64,000 nt of DNA from Adiantum capillus-veneris (lineage: Eukaryota > Streptophyta > Polypodiopsida > Polypodiales > Pteridaceae). This document shows, in pieces, positions 1 to 12,214 of this stretch (within the stretch, counting starts at the first letter, position 1; the number at the start of each line of letters is the position of its first letter). Made by a program: the position numbers and the translations under genes. The stretch spans positions 70,691,912 to 70,755,911 of the forward strand of contig CM043963.1 in assembly GCA_014529385.2 (NCBI GenBank), in the 5' to 3' direction. Below the pieces are notes generated by a model. That model was not told the origin of the DNA, did no database searches, and saw nothing but the letters and a program-made list of their open reading frames with translations.

Positions 1-1720
1 TTGTTGAAGCGCTCATTTACAGGGCAACGAGAGTTTAAGTGCTTTAGACGACTAATGAAGTCCCTTACTGACTCTCCTTCCTTACGTTCGGCCTTCTGTA
101 GCTGAGATGCTACACCCCAAAGCACACCTTCTCGTATGTACTCCTTTAGAAACAACCTTCGAAGGGTAGGGTAGATTGTTTTCTCGTCCACCCTTAGGGT
201 CCTATACCAATCTCCAGCCTTCCCACTTAATGTCAAGCTTAAGGCATTGCACTTATGTAGTTCGTTGCGTTCCCCTAAGGAATCACATATTTGTTCAAAC
301 ACTTCAATGTGTTTCCTAGCATCTTCGTCCCCATTGAATTTTTGCGTGAGTTTGGCAATTTGTACTGCCTTACTTCTAGGCTCTCTATCAGATGCATGAC
401 GCATATTTTCCGCGATAGATCGACCTATGGTTTGAGCAAACGCTACCAAGTCACCTATGTGAGGAGGCAGGGCCGGTGGAGGTACTCTTGGAATCATATG
501 TGGGAGAGGAACGGGTACCGGTCTTGGCATATGTGTAGATGATGCAGGATATGGAACATAACCGGGCATAGGTCCACTCGGATAAGAGCTAAGGAGCGGC
601 ACTCGAGGAGCATAAGCAAGTGGTACAATTGGAGGTGTGGGGGCCATGTGTGCATAAGGGGCTAGAGGAACATACGGTCGAGGCCCCATATTAGGTACTA
701 CGACACTAGGTAGTGGCACTGCGCTAACCGTAGATGTCATCGGTACATTCTCTGTCAGGCTTATCCCTGGAGTGAGCACTGTGTTTTCCTTGATAGAGGG
801 TTGAGCCAAGTTAGGGAAGCTAAAGTTTTCGCTCGGAGGCTTAGATTGCATAGAGACCCCAGGTGAAATGACGTAAGATGGGTCCATGGGGCTCATTAGA
901 GGAGTCTCCATTTGTGATAGAGTAGGCTGTTGAGCCTTGCTCGTATCCAAAAATCTCATGGGGCCAGTTGAGAGTATATCTACCCCTCGGTTTTGCCTTT
1001 CTGATTGAATAATGCCATGGATAACATTACAGATCATTTTCTGTTGATCTTCGATGCTCGTGGCACTAGAGGTGGATTGTACAATCTCTATCCATCCTAC
1101 ATGGTAGGCGTGGCCAGAGTGTAGATCCGTCAACACCTCAGTGTGGAGGTCGTATGTCCAATGATCATTAATGAACAATCCTTCTAGAGTCGACGTGTTA
1201 ACGGTTTCTTGTGAGGTAGAAGCAATGTTGCTCCCCGTGGTTTTACTTGTCACCAACGGTACTCTAGAGGGAACTTCTGAAGGAGGCAGCTCAACAGGGC
1301 CTTCTTGGTAAGAAGTTGGCAGGATATCCACATGGACACTCTTTGGGGGTGTGGGGTCCACGTGCGATGTGAAAGGAGATTCCACTTCCCCACCCCCTTC
1401 GTGTGCTTCATTTGCATCAGGTTCCGAGCGAGTAGCTCTACCTAATGTTTCCATGAAACGGCTAAACATACTAGTACTAGGCTGTGGAGCTTCGGGAGGT
1501 GCATGGCCTTCTCTCTCAGTGTTTTGGTTAGGGTATGCTTCCATGATTTCTGAGTCGCCGAGGAGGAATCACTAGCGGCTATTTTAGGGTCTTGGGTGGT
1601 GCTACCTTGTGTCCCCGTTGAGGGTCTAGAGCTTATCGTGGATGGGTAATTGGTGTCCGTATGAACAGAGGCACCCTCAATATGCTCGTGTTCTAGCACC
1701 CGCCCAGAGCGTAAGTGCAT
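1..1720 (-). pseudogene. gag of family-A Ty3/gypsy (frameshifted, runs off left edge)
   Basis: The ORF opens at an ATG at 1720 with MHLRSGR, an N-terminal motif common in plant gypsy polyproteins. It shifts frame by one base near 1545-1560, then stays open to base 1. The middle is a proline-rich region of roughly 300 residues. The C-terminal visible part is a capsid-like Retrotrans_gag domain containing GDWYRTLRV, LRRLFLKEYIREG and SVRDFISRLKHLNSR, nearly identical to the plus-strand copy at about 59.0-59.3 kb. Gag would form the cytoplasmic virus-like particle. The single frameshift suggests a dead copy. The right copy lacks the whole N-terminal and proline-rich part seen here. Confidence 0.8.
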
Positions 1721-2104
1721 GTGCTTTTGATACCCTAAGGTGTCAAAAAGCTGCTCTAGGAGGCCTTGTGACTAGTTTTTAGCGTGTTTTTTGTTTGTTT
1801 TTTTGCTAGATTTTTTAGAGCGTGTCGTGGAATGGGCCGTGTGATAGCTCAAAACGAGCGTATCGGTCAGAGGGTCGTGCCGTGCTTTACAGCCCTCCGT
1901 TTGGTCACTCTATGCTCTCGGAATCCCTAAAACTGTCAATTTCCAGTAGGGAACTAGGCCCAAACTAGAAAGTCTAAGGGTGCAAGTGGGAAGAGAAAGG
2001 AGGAGAGTGGAGGACTTGTCCCACATGCTCTCATTCTCTCTTGAGGGAGTAGGGTATATATATAAGAGTGAGTCTAGTATATATCATAAGACTGAGGACT
2101 GAGG

Positions 2105-2152
2105 CCTGGGCCTGGGCTTGGGCTTGGGCTTGGGCTTGGGCTTGGGCTTGGG
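2105..2152. repeat. Hexanucleotide repeat (TTGGGC)n in gypsy leader
   Basis: About seven tandem TTGGGC units lie in the leader between primer site and gag of the left family-A element. The right copy has only a short related stretch of alternating CCCAAGC-like sequence near 58440-58480, so the array appears to have expanded in this copy. Confidence 0.85.
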
Positions 2153-2319
2153 AAAATGATCCCGATCTATCTTTTATACAAACCAACCCGTCCGTTTTAC
2201 CGTTTTAAGAGTCACGTTTTTTATTTTCGAAAAATTTACCGGCTCGCTCACTCGCGTTTTTTTATTTTTTTTCTTTTTTATTTTTGGGAGAAAAAATAAA
2301 AAAACTTTTTTTTTCTGCA

Positions 2320-2600
2320 GAAATACAGAAATTGAAAACGCAGGTATGCAAAAAACGCAGAAATTACAGAAAATGCAGAAATTGCAGAAAATTACAGAAA
2401 TTGCAGGAAAAAACGCAGAAAATGCAGAAAATACAGAAATTGCAGAAAATTAAAAAAACGCAGAAATGCAGAAATTGCGGAAATTGAAAACGCCGAACTT
2501 GAAAATGCAGAAAATGCAGAAATTGCGGAAATTGAAAAAACGCAGACAATAGCAGAAATTGAAACTTGACAGCAATTGCAGAAAACGCAAAAAACAGAAA
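2320..2600. repeat. Degenerate 9-11 bp tandem repeat (GCAGAAAtt)n
   Basis: About 280 bp consist of degenerate GCAGAAA/TTGCAGAAA units with occasional ACGCAGAAA variants, inside the leader of the left gypsy copy. It produces overlapping low-complexity ORFs on both strands that should not be taken as genes. The right copy carries an A/T-rich low-complexity stretch (58370-58420) at roughly the same relative place. Confidence 0.85.
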
Positions 2601-2690
2601 CCTTCCACACACTCCTTCCCTGCCTTTCCTATGATAGAAATTGCACCACAAGGAAGCGTAAAGTGCTAACCGAGCTTAGTGTAGGGCATA

Positions 2691-2708
2691 TCCCCGGCAG
2701 CGGCGCCA
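2691..2708 (-). other. Primer binding site, tRNA-Asp type
   Basis: On the minus strand this reads TGGCGCCGCTGCCGGGGA, complementary to the 3' end of plant tRNA-Asp(GTC) with one mismatch. It lies four bases after the LTR end (...CACA, then TTTT). It sets the orientation of the element and would prime minus-strand DNA synthesis. Confidence 0.9.
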
Positions 2709-2712
2709 AAAA

Positions 2713-2962
2713 TGTGCGCTCCTTGCCGCACTGTCGAAGCAAGGGACTTGCCAATACACCGTATGCGAGCCACAAACGGCTCCAAGCACACAACAAGCCT
2801 AAACTAGCAAGCTCAAGAAAACAAAGGGTGTGTCACTCACCGCTCTACGCTCGCCTTCGTGGTGGATTCCTCGCCGCGATGAAGAAGAAGCTGCAGTCGT
2901 GCCGCGCTCAACCGCTTCGCCGCCGTCGTGCCTTCGTAATGCTCGATCGCACACACACTCTC

Positions 2963-2993
<31 letters not shown>

Positions 2994-3287
2994 AGGAGGT
3001 GAAGAAGAAGAAGATGGAGATGGAGCAAGAGCACTCTTCAATTGCACAAATGAGAGAATGAGTAAAAATTAGGTTTAGTTGTCTTTTATAGGAGCTCACC
3101 CCATTCACACTTGGGCGCCCATGCTTAACCAACTAATCCCTTGAATGTCCAAGTTAAAGTGCGCCTCTCATCGGCGATCACTCTACCTTTCCTTATTGGA
3201 CCGACAAGCCCGGTGCCTGACTCTACCAAATACATAATACACGTCCATCGTAGGTGATGGGGTGTCCGTGAGCCGTGAGGGTTAACA
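2713..3287 (-). repeat. LTR (5') of left family-A gypsy, 575 bp
   Basis: The minus-strand LTR begins TGTTAACCCTCACGG at 3287 and ends in ...GCGCACA at 2713, next to the primer site. It is homologous over its whole length to the plus-strand LTR 57368-57953. The shared blocks include the first about 180 bp and a (GA)n/(CT)n plus GAAGAAGAAG stretch near the middle. Small ORFs here (3125-3328, 2576-3132) are LTR translations, not genes. Confidence 0.88.
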
Positions 3288-3623
3288 GCACCTTTATTTT
3301 TGACCTGTATAAAATAATGAAACATCAATTGTTTTTTTGAAGAGTATAAAAAATACCAAAGAACTAAATATGAATTTACTTTACCTTGATAATATAAAAA
3401 TGTAGAAGATCAACTATTTTAAAAAAGTTACAATAAAAAGTAAATAGTTGTATATACATTGTGCTACATTGGGACTTTACAAAAGTTTTGACAAAACATT
3501 TTTCTATCTAATCCTCCTCTAACTCGTCACCGTCCAGAGGCATGTATGTTGGATCACTTTGACTTTACATAAACCCAAACCAAATTAAACAATTATCAAC
3601 ACCTCAAAATAATTGATACAAAA
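3288..3623. other. AT-rich spacer without recognised gene
   Basis: This AT-rich flank lies between the outer edge of the gypsy LTR and the end of the minus-strand ORF of the CACTA region. No coding signal, repeat or matching target-site duplication was recognised. Confidence 0.5.
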
Positions 3624-5087
3624 TTACTTGTTTAAACTTATCGCTTGTAATGGTCCAACCGCCGCGTTGAATTGCTCGCGAGAGATGTGGTTGTTTTTAA
3701 ACAACCATCGCCAAGTATCAAATTTTGTATGTCGCTCCCGATACTTGACCATCTCTCTGGTTGGAGGAAGAGTGATATTTTCCTAAGTTAGCAATAACAA
3801 TACCAAATCATCAACTACAATCTTTATAATCACCGATCAACGTTATAATTCGATTAATCTTACATATTTATCCTTCCAAGCTCCCTTGCCTCCTGAGCCA
3901 TAGTGCGTGGGACTTTGTCTTGCGCAAGCCTCGTGTTGTTTCTATATGATGAGCTGACTCCCACTCCGCGTCTGCCATGTTGCCACCATAGTAACTCCTA
4001 TCTGGATAACTGACCTCGTTGGTTGCTGCGCACCGCACACTGGACTAATTGTTGTTTAGAAATGTCTTTATGTAGCTCTCCAACCATTTTTGTGAAAAAC
4101 GTTAATCGAGGGCGTTTGAAAATTAGCTAACAAAGTGTCCTCAATGTACCGTGCATGATCGGGCATTTGGTCTCTAAACTTTATAAAACAGTTCTTATAC
4201 GTTGAATAATGTATAAGAATTTGTATATGGCGTCGAAATGCTTTGCCCTGTGCTGTGCCAAAATCCACCTCCCCGCCATATTTAACCCTGTAGTAGTACC
4301 CATGCGTGTCTGGCACGGGTACGTCAGTATCCTCTTCCTCTATGTCAGGGGCGGCACGCTGTGAAAGTGGGGACTTGTTCCCCCACCACTACCAAAACAT
4401 GTGAAACCACAAGATCCACTGTCGCTTCGTCTCTCATGACGCTCGTTGTCCTGAGACGAGCGTCAACGCGCACTACCAGAGGAAGTCCGTCGACGATGTT
4501 CTGGCAAAGCAGGAGTGGAATGGAGTGGCGTAGGACCTTGTGATGCCATGGGAGTAGGACTTTGTGATGCAAGGAGAGTAGGACCCTGCGATGCAAGGGG
4601 AGTAGGACCCTACGATGGAATAGGAGTAGGACAATAGGAAGGGAGAGTAGAGGGAGGTGCCGTCGGTGCGAAGCTCTGTAGGTTAGGAGTCTCTCCCTGA
4701 CTTTCCCATGGTGTAGTCTGCAGAAAATACCGTAGGTCGCAAGCTGCTGCGGAGTGTAGCGGCCAAACAAATCCTCCGTCGAACGGAGGTACTGCTCTCG
4801 TAAAGAGATAGCCCACTGTAAGTCAAGATCTACAACTGGTGGAGGAACCTGAGAAGGGTAGGTGTAGGATGGCCATGCCTACAAATAACAAAGAAAACCC
4901 TATGACACTCATGGTTTACGGTTAACTACGTAGAAACATTCTTCATTTCTTTTCTTGTTCTCACCGACTCAAGACTCGAGTCCACTGGAGGTGATGTCCA
5001 CCCCGGGTGGGAGCCCACCTGAAATGTGAACCAACCAAAAGAAGAGCCAGGTGGCTGCTCCTCACCAGTTGGTCTCTCGTCTGACAT
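3624..5087 (-). pseudogene. Intron-containing ORF remnant, possibly CACTA-associated
   Basis: The first exon starts at ATG 5087 (MSDERPTGEEQPPG...) and covers 41 codons. It ends at a GTGAG donor. The intron 4879-4964 closes at TTTGTAG and the frame continues (AWPSYTYPSQVPPP...). Downstream is a run of 8-residue repeats of the type PTPxASQG (about 4530-4630) in a shifted frame, then W-rich coding. A second canonical intron, 3783-3863, precedes a last exon with KFDTWRWLFKNNHISREQF and stop at 3624. At least one frameshift and several stops break it. It lies beside a CACTA TNP2 gene in opposite orientation and could be the second ORF of that element (TNPA/Ptta-like). That assignment is only a guess. 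Confidence 0.4.
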
Positions 5088-5544
5088 CTACATTACAAAG
5101 AGCAATATAAGATTAAGCTTTCTACCCTACTTACTCATCTATAAATATGTACACAAGTATATTAGCACACAAACATGTAGATACATATACATACTAGTAG
5201 ACTTGTCAACTGCACCTCTTTAGATATCATTGCAGTCTCAGCCGTGGTAAAACCAAAGGTACATTGCGGTAGTCCATGCATGAGTGGATCAATGACTGCA
5301 ACGTCATGATTAAAAAAGGACTATATCCAAGAGAAAGCGTCTAACCTTCGAGTGCTATGCTCTCGTACTTAGTGCCTACATACATGCATAAACAAATGTA
5401 TATGTACACACATATATATGTTATGGTTGTAAATGTAGCCATCATTTTGTGTTGGCTGCACCTAGATTCAACGTCTAAGTGATCAATTGATTGTAACATT
5501 ACAATTCTAATGTAATGCAATAAGTAATTCTATTTCTCTCACTG

Positions 5545-5545
<1 letters not shown>
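5088..5545. other. AT-rich intergenic stretch, no gene seen
   Basis: This A/T-rich sequence has short alternating purine-pyrimidine runs (tatatgtacacacatatatatg near 5400), upstream of the minus-strand ORF and before the first CT tract. No convincing promoter element or ORF was identified. Confidence 0.4.

Positions 5546-5618
<73 letters not shown>
5546..5618. repeat. (CT)n microsatellite
   Basis: An almost pure CT dinucleotide run of about 70 bp. Reading frames through it encode only Ser-Leu or Arg-Glu repeats and are artefacts. Confidence 0.97.
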
Positions 5619-5620
<2 letters not shown>

Positions 5621-5776
5621 CTTTTCGGTCGTGCAGTTGAACTACGAAGCGGAAGCTCCATCCCAGAGTCATGCCTGCGCCTCCATGTAAAGCAAGCACT
5701 TCGTTCAACAAAGCGTCCTCCCCTTGAAGGTAATCTTGGTGCTGTTTGCTCAGGTATACCTTTGGAGCCCAATTTT

Positions 5777-6851
<1,075 letters not shown>

Positions 6852-6853
<2 letters not shown>

Positions 6854-7790
6854 TTCTATCTAACATTCTATCCAAACAATCATTTCCAAATGTGCCTAAC
6901 AAATCAATCATTTCCAAACGTGCGTAGCAAAGCAACCATTTCCAAACGTTCTTTACAAAGCAACCATTTCAAACAAGTCGTGCAAAGCAACCATTTCCTA
7001 ATGAACGAGGTATGTTATCTTTTTTTTTTTTGGATTTATGCGCGCGCGCGTGTGTGTGTATGTAGTAGTAGTAGTAGTAGAAAACAAAAGGGAAAGAGGG
7101 GGGATGTGCTTTTGTGTTTATCTCTTTCTTTGTAGCACGGCTGAGCTTCGACTAGGTTGAGCTTCCAAAGATAATGGCAGAATACCCCCTTCGCCAAAAC
7201 TTGGACGAAACCCTCTTCGACACAACTTGGAAAGATTGGAGAAGGAGAGAGTGGGAAGGGGGCGGGGAGGCTTGTTGAAGGAGAGAGAGGGAAGGGAGAG
7301 GGGAGGTGGGGGAGAGGGAGGGGGGAATCTTGGGAGCGATGGGGGAGAGCAAGAACGCAGAGTATGCTGCAAAAACGCGGCATACTCTGCCTTCTTGCCT
7401 ATTTTAGGTGCGAGTTATTACCGTGGATATGGGCGCGAGTATTACCGCTGCCAGTCATTTCAAATGGATACATGCAAATCCGAGGTTGCGCCGAGGGGGG
7501 GGGGGGGTACAAACCACCCCCTCTACCTTTAGCTATACATTATTTCATTTTTTATCCTTTTGAAAATTTTTATGAAGATTTTTAATTTTTTATGGATACT
7601 TTATTTAGTAGTACTTTTGAATTTTATTAATTTCATTTTTTAAATTCTCTTTTAGTTAAAAATTAATTTTAACACTCATTGTCATTTATTCCCTTTGACT
7701 TTAACTATATGTAATTTTTCTAATGGAATTAAGTGTTTTTCTAATTATTTATTTTTTAGGACACATGACTAAATAAACAACATTTCACAT
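6852..7790. other. Non-coding flank with short repeats
   Basis: At 6870-7000 a 25-27 bp sequence, (aaa)caaccatttccaaacgt, is repeated about five times. At 7039-7080 there is a compound (CG)n(TG)n(TAG)n microsatellite. At 7400-7460 TTATTACCG-type motifs mirror the CGGTAATAA motifs before the CACTA end at 11 kb, so this may be a subterminal region of the same transposon. A poly-G run of about 15 lies at 7495-7508, followed by AT-rich DNA up to the TNP2 start. Confidence 0.5.
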
Positions 7791-10539
7791 GTGCAGGACA
7801 TCGACTGGGATGATCGTAGTCCCCCTGGAGGCCGAGAGCGAGATCGTCGGCTCAACGGAAAACTATCTTGTCCTAGTGCAAAGTGTAAAAGGGCAATCCC
7901 TCACTTGAGGTGCATTGCTTTGGAGCACGTGGAGAACGAAGGGCTCTGGCATCCTCGAAAAAGCGCTCGAAGAGATTATAGCGCGACTCACCCATCGCTT
8001 GAGGAGGTGCCCCATTGGTCTGTTTTGGCTGGTGGTGCACCGACGCACAAGGCCGAATGGCAGAGGCAAGAGCGACTAAGCGATTTGGATGCACGCATGG
8101 TGATCCTCCCGTTGGCTCTACATCGGTAGCTCTTATGGCGTCTTCGTCGCACTTTGAGGCAGAGGATGAGCACATGTTCGACATGTGTGATGAGTTACTA
8201 GCTCATGAGCGCGACGTGTGCGAGGAGAATTGTCAGCCCTGCACTAAACGGGCTGTCGAAACGGAGGATAGATTGATGACGAGTGCCCGAACACCTCTTT
8301 ACGACGGTGCACGATACTCGGTGCTCTGAATGAAAAGATTGTGCTTCCTAAAGCACCGTGGATGCTAGCCAAAGAAGAATTAGACAAGGTGAAGGGTACC
8401 ATTGCCTCTATTCGCACACCAACAGGATACATGAGGTTGCTAAAGGGAGCTTTCACAAAAGCGAAGAAGGGTGGAAGCGTTCAATTGTATGGGTTGAAGT
8501 CCCATGATTGGCACAAGATGCTTCAGGTAATCTTCATACTCCCTATTCTATCTATAGTTTGTGTGTATGACTGTCACTCACTTTCCCTTTCCCTGATTTA
8601 CATTGTAGTTCATTCTACCGGTGAGTATGTGTATATGTCGGGACAAGAAAGTCAGGGACGCTATTTTCAAACTAGGAGAGCTAGTAAAGTACACCACAAG
8701 ACTCCACTCAGCTACACCTTTTTTATGTACACAATAATTTCAACTAGCACTTAGTGTATCCTTGTGTCCCTCTCTTGCAGATTTGTGAGCTCCAAGGAAA
8801 TCGAAATAGATATTATCCCTGCTGCTGCTCAAAACACTTGCAACAGAAACTGTGTGTGCCATTGAAGATGCATTTCCTCGATCCGTCCTTCTTAGTCAAA
8901 TTCACCTCTTGGTTCACGTGGTGGAGGAGATAGCTATATGCACGCATGATGGATGTTCTTCTTAGAGAGGTTTTTTAAGACTCTCAAAGAATTTGTGCGG
9001 CTACTGTCTCAACTAGAGGCATGTATGGCCGAAGGGTGGATCGTCCAAGAGGCATTTGTTTACATATCAGAGTATTTGGCACAAGTTGATCCTTCAATGC
9101 CACGCATGGGGTGATGCAAGGATGACTTCACACTTGCCAAGTGGAAAGAGGAAACTACTTAACATGGATATGAATCTATCCCGAGTGGTTGATAACTTTT
9201 TCATTCTCAATGCAAAGATTATGACCAAGTGGGTGGACTTGTGGATAGTGGCAAAGGCAAGGCGTTTGCAAGAGAGGAAAGCATGTAAACAAGCACATGA
9301 AGGAAGGAGGGCACCCCCAGTGCATAGACACCTTGCATGTTTCCCAGATCTCATTAGTGCAGAGTGGATTCATGAGAGAATGACCGAGGCAAAAGAGTGC
9401 GGAGAAGACATCACCAACAAAGAATGGGAGTATACACGAGGCTGCATACCAAAGGTAGAGTACTCATATACCTAAACCATATTGTAACGCTATTTCTTGA
9501 AATTATATTTAATATGTATTTGATAAATTAATATATTTTTCTAGTTTTTAGTGCCTTTCCTGTAACTATATGTGGTCAAAGGGTCGTCACTTTCGTACGC
9601 ACCACATTGACGAGCGTACAACAACCATGGATTGTGCCATCATGGGCAACTTTGACACAGACGGTGATGAAGCCAGATACTGCGGAACTATTGGAAGGAT
9701 ACTAAAGGTTAATTTTAGAACCTTTCATACCTTCATCTTCCAATTCAAGTGGTTTGCAAATGTGTTTAGACGACATGAGAATGGCCTCTACATGGTGGAC
9801 TCTAGTGTGCATCACACAGGGAGGAATGACAATTTAGTTTTACCGCGCAATTGTGAGCAGGTGAGTGATATGTACCTTTTTTATTCTTATTTGCTTACCG
9901 CGTTAGTTATACCAATGTTACTCACTTTGAGCTGCTATTTTATAGGTAATCTATATCCCAGCAATCCACCAACCAAAACTTTGATTCGTAATTGGGTGAA
10001 AGCATGTTACTTGTCGCGCTTTTTGTGCTAGTTAGCAGTTTCAAGTTAGCACATCTTGAAAAAGTTGGGCGTCCGGTAAATTTTTTACAAATAATATCAA
10101 AATTTGTCAGAGGTTGTACATTTGGATTCCTTGTTTCAAGTGCTTTCTATTGATATATCATATGTCATAGATCTTGGAGATGTAGATCAAGTTATTGTAC
10201 TAGTTAGCATATGTCAAAATTGTGCTAGTTAGCATTGTCCGGGACATGAAAAAGCATGACAGGTTAACATGCTGTCACCCAATTCCCGTAACACCTTGAG
10301 GGAGAACCATTTTTTCCACTAATGAAGTGGAGACTATCTTCGACCCTCTTCCACCTTCGACTTTGGATGAGGTGGAAACAGAGGAGAGGGAGGTCGATGA
10401 ATCAAGTCCGGCGACAGCAAGTCTTAGTGAGGATGATTGTCATGATGATGAAGATGATGAGATGGAGGATGACGAACTCAAAGATGATGAAGGCAATGCA
10501 TCCACGAACGACAATTCCGTTTCTCTCCTATTGATTTAG
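7791..10539 (+). pseudogene. CACTA (En/Spm) TNP2 transposase pseudogene
   Basis: Domains in order are as follows. A Transpos_assoc-like N-terminus lies near 7850-7960 (KLSCPSAKCKRAIPHL). The start of the TNP2 region (ARTPLYDGARYSVL) is near 8285-8328. The segment PKAPWMLAKEELDKVKG...GLKSHDWHKMLQ precedes DUF4218 (LLSQIHLLVHVVEEIAI near 8890). Then come MAEGWIVQEAFVYISEYL and a DUF4216 domain near 9600-9960 (YCGTIGRILKV). The acidic tail ends at 10539. Introns with canonical borders are at 8527-8608, 9455-9544 and 9861-9945. The Transposase_21 catalytic core that should sit between ARTPLY and PKAPW is missing, and frameshifts occur around 8860-8950, so it cannot code for active transposase. 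Confidence 0.82.
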
Positions 10540-10778
10540 GAGCCATGGGCTTAGAATTGGATGATGCTTCATGTAGAGATCTTTTGGAAGATGATTCATA
10601 AACATTTTGTAGTTATGAAGTTTTTTGGTCGTATAATCCATTCATCTCTCTCTCCCTCCTCTTCCTCTCTTTAAATTTGAGAATATGCTCAATTATGTTA
10701 ATCAATTGACAATGATTATTTTAGTTGTAACCAAGTGTAATCTTATATCCCCCGCCTCCTTCTTCCCCCCCCTCCCCC

Positions 10779-10829
<51 letters not shown>

Positions 10830-11139
10830 TTTTAAATTTGAAAATTATATACAATATTCTTTAATTTTTATTGAGAGGAGGGAAATACCAAAAATTGAAG
10901 GGGGGAGGGGGCGGGGGAGAGAGAGGAGGGGTTAAGCCAGAATTTGAAAGTTTAGGCACTAAATTTGAATGTCGGATATAACAACGATAATATGCACGGT
11001 AATAACAACGATAATAACAGCGAAAACAGTCGTGGTAATATTTTAAACACAAAAAAAAATCCTGCCCTCCTCTCTCTTGTTTTTCTAATTGAAATTACAC
11101 CTTCTCTCTATAAAACGCGATAAAACAGTGCGGTAAACA
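10540..11139. other. 3' flank of TNP2 with (CT)n and subterminal motifs
   Basis: This stretch holds a pure (CT)n run at 10781-10826. At 10975-11135 repeated short motifs such as acaacgataata, cggtaataac and gcggtaaac resemble the clustered transposase-binding motifs found just inside CACTA termini. No further ORF is credible. Confidence 0.5.
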
Positions 11140-11158
11140 CTTGGAGATTTTCATAGTG
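11140..11158 (+). repeat. Probable CACTA terminus (...TTTTCATAGTG)
   Basis: The sequence cttggagattttcatagtg ends in TAGTG, and its complement begins CACTATGAAAATC, the usual start of a CACTA terminal inverted repeat. It lies about 600 bp downstream of the TNP2 stop and just after motif-rich subterminal DNA, so it fits the 3' end of that element. The partner 5' terminus was not found. It may have been lost, or lie beyond the left gypsy insertion. Confidence 0.6.
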
Positions 11159-11210
11159 TTAGTAGGAAAATTACTCTATTATAAACATCCTATACTCTCT
11201 AGCTTAGGTT

Positions 11211-11234
11211 ATCGATCCCCGGCAAAGGCGCCCA
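11211..11234 (-). other. Orphan tRNA-Asp primer binding site
   Basis: The minus strand reads TGGGCGCC then TTTGCCGGGGATCGAT, matching the 3' end of tRNA-Asp with one mismatch and one inserted G. On the plus strand the next bases after one spacer are TGTTGGGG at 11236, the expected edge of an LTR. It therefore marks the 5' LTR/leader junction of a third minus-strand gypsy element. Its interior should lie to the left, but only about 50 bp separate the site from the CACTA end. Confidence 0.75.
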
Positions 11235-11235
11235 A

Positions 11236-12214
11236 TGTTGGGGACAATCATAGCATAATCTAATAGACCCAAGACCAACAAAATTATCAATCCTAAAATC
11301 GACAATCCAGCTAGGGCATGGAAGCACGAGCATCGGATGTATCGAATGAGAGGATTCATGAGTATGATCATCCAATGCAATAGAGATTAGCCATGAATCA
11401 CTAACTCTAATCACATTATCAACCAAACATCTCCTACACACATTAAGTCCACCGAAGTCCGACTTACCATAGACTAGAAACCCAAAGCACACTAATGATA
11501 AGCACACACTAATTGCATTGATGGTGGCCTCTCCAATCACCACATGCCAATCAGGGCACTTCATAAAAAGCTACACACACAAGGTGAATGGTGCTAGAGT
11601 TTCATAAAACCTATCCACACACAAGCAGACAATAGGGCACACACACTAATTACAAGATTAAGAACCAATTTAATCAACCTAATTAGTGATGTTAAATATT
11701 GCAAATCGAATGCTCATAGAAGGATACCAGTGGTTAATAAGTGAGAAGTCATCACACATACTCAAATCTAAAATAATGAGAAAGGTGAAACTACTTCATG
11801 ACATAATGGAATAGAAGAATTGGGACTAATGAAAAAGTAGAGATTAAATTAAGAATGCTTCTCTAATTACAGTGGATTAGCACAAGTCTCTTAAGCATGA
11901 GCATTAAGCTCAAGGCTAGGCCATCCATAGAGTGAACACTCAAGAGAGAGAGAGTTTTCAAAAGTGGATCCTCAAGAGTGGATACTCAAGAATGAAGCCT
12001 CCTTGCATAAAGGATTCCTTATAAAGGCTTTCACCACAATCCCTTCTACTATGGGTTTAAGTTTGAGTCCTCTATCTAGCATATACAACTTTGGAACTCC
12101 CATTGAGCCCAAGATCTTATACAAAGTGAGTAGGAAATATTATTCACATTTATAGCATATCTTCCGCTTAATGCATGATAAGTGTAGCATGTGTTAGCCG
12201 CTGCTAACATCACC
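11236..12214 (-). repeat. Putative LTR of an orphan gypsy element (outer edge unknown)
   Basis: The inner edge at 11236 (TGTTGGGGACAATC on plus) is set by the adjacent tRNA-Asp primer site. The sequence is A/T-rich and non-coding. The outer end was not located and may include part or all of the minisatellite beginning near 12215, so the end given here is arbitrary. Confidence 0.45.

Larger units (their letters stand above)
1..3287 (-). mobile_element. Ty3/gypsy family A, left copy (5' part only)
   Basis: This is the 5' part of an LTR retrotransposon read on the minus strand: LTR 2713-3287, tRNA-Asp primer site 2691-2708, a leader of about 970 bp, then gag from 1720 to the window edge. A second copy of the same family lies at 57368-62640 on the plus strand. 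The two share LTR ends, primer site, leader blocks and a closely similar gag. The tRNA-Asp primer and long leader fit the Tat/Athila side of plant Ty3/gypsy. Pol and the 3' LTR lie outside the window, so intactness cannot be judged. Confidence 0.85.

Noticed and set aside
2105-2152. Interstitial telomere repeat
   Set aside because: The unit is TTGGGC, not the plant TTTAGGG or TTAGGG type, and it lies inside a retroelement leader.
4345-4816. Two overlapping minus-strand ORFs of 141 and 68 codons as separate genes
   Set aside because: They are frames of the same spliced, frameshifted ORF remnant (3624-5087).
11199-11564. 121-codon minus-strand ORF as a protein gene
   Set aside because: It spans the primer site and LTR edge of a retroelement and has no family motif.
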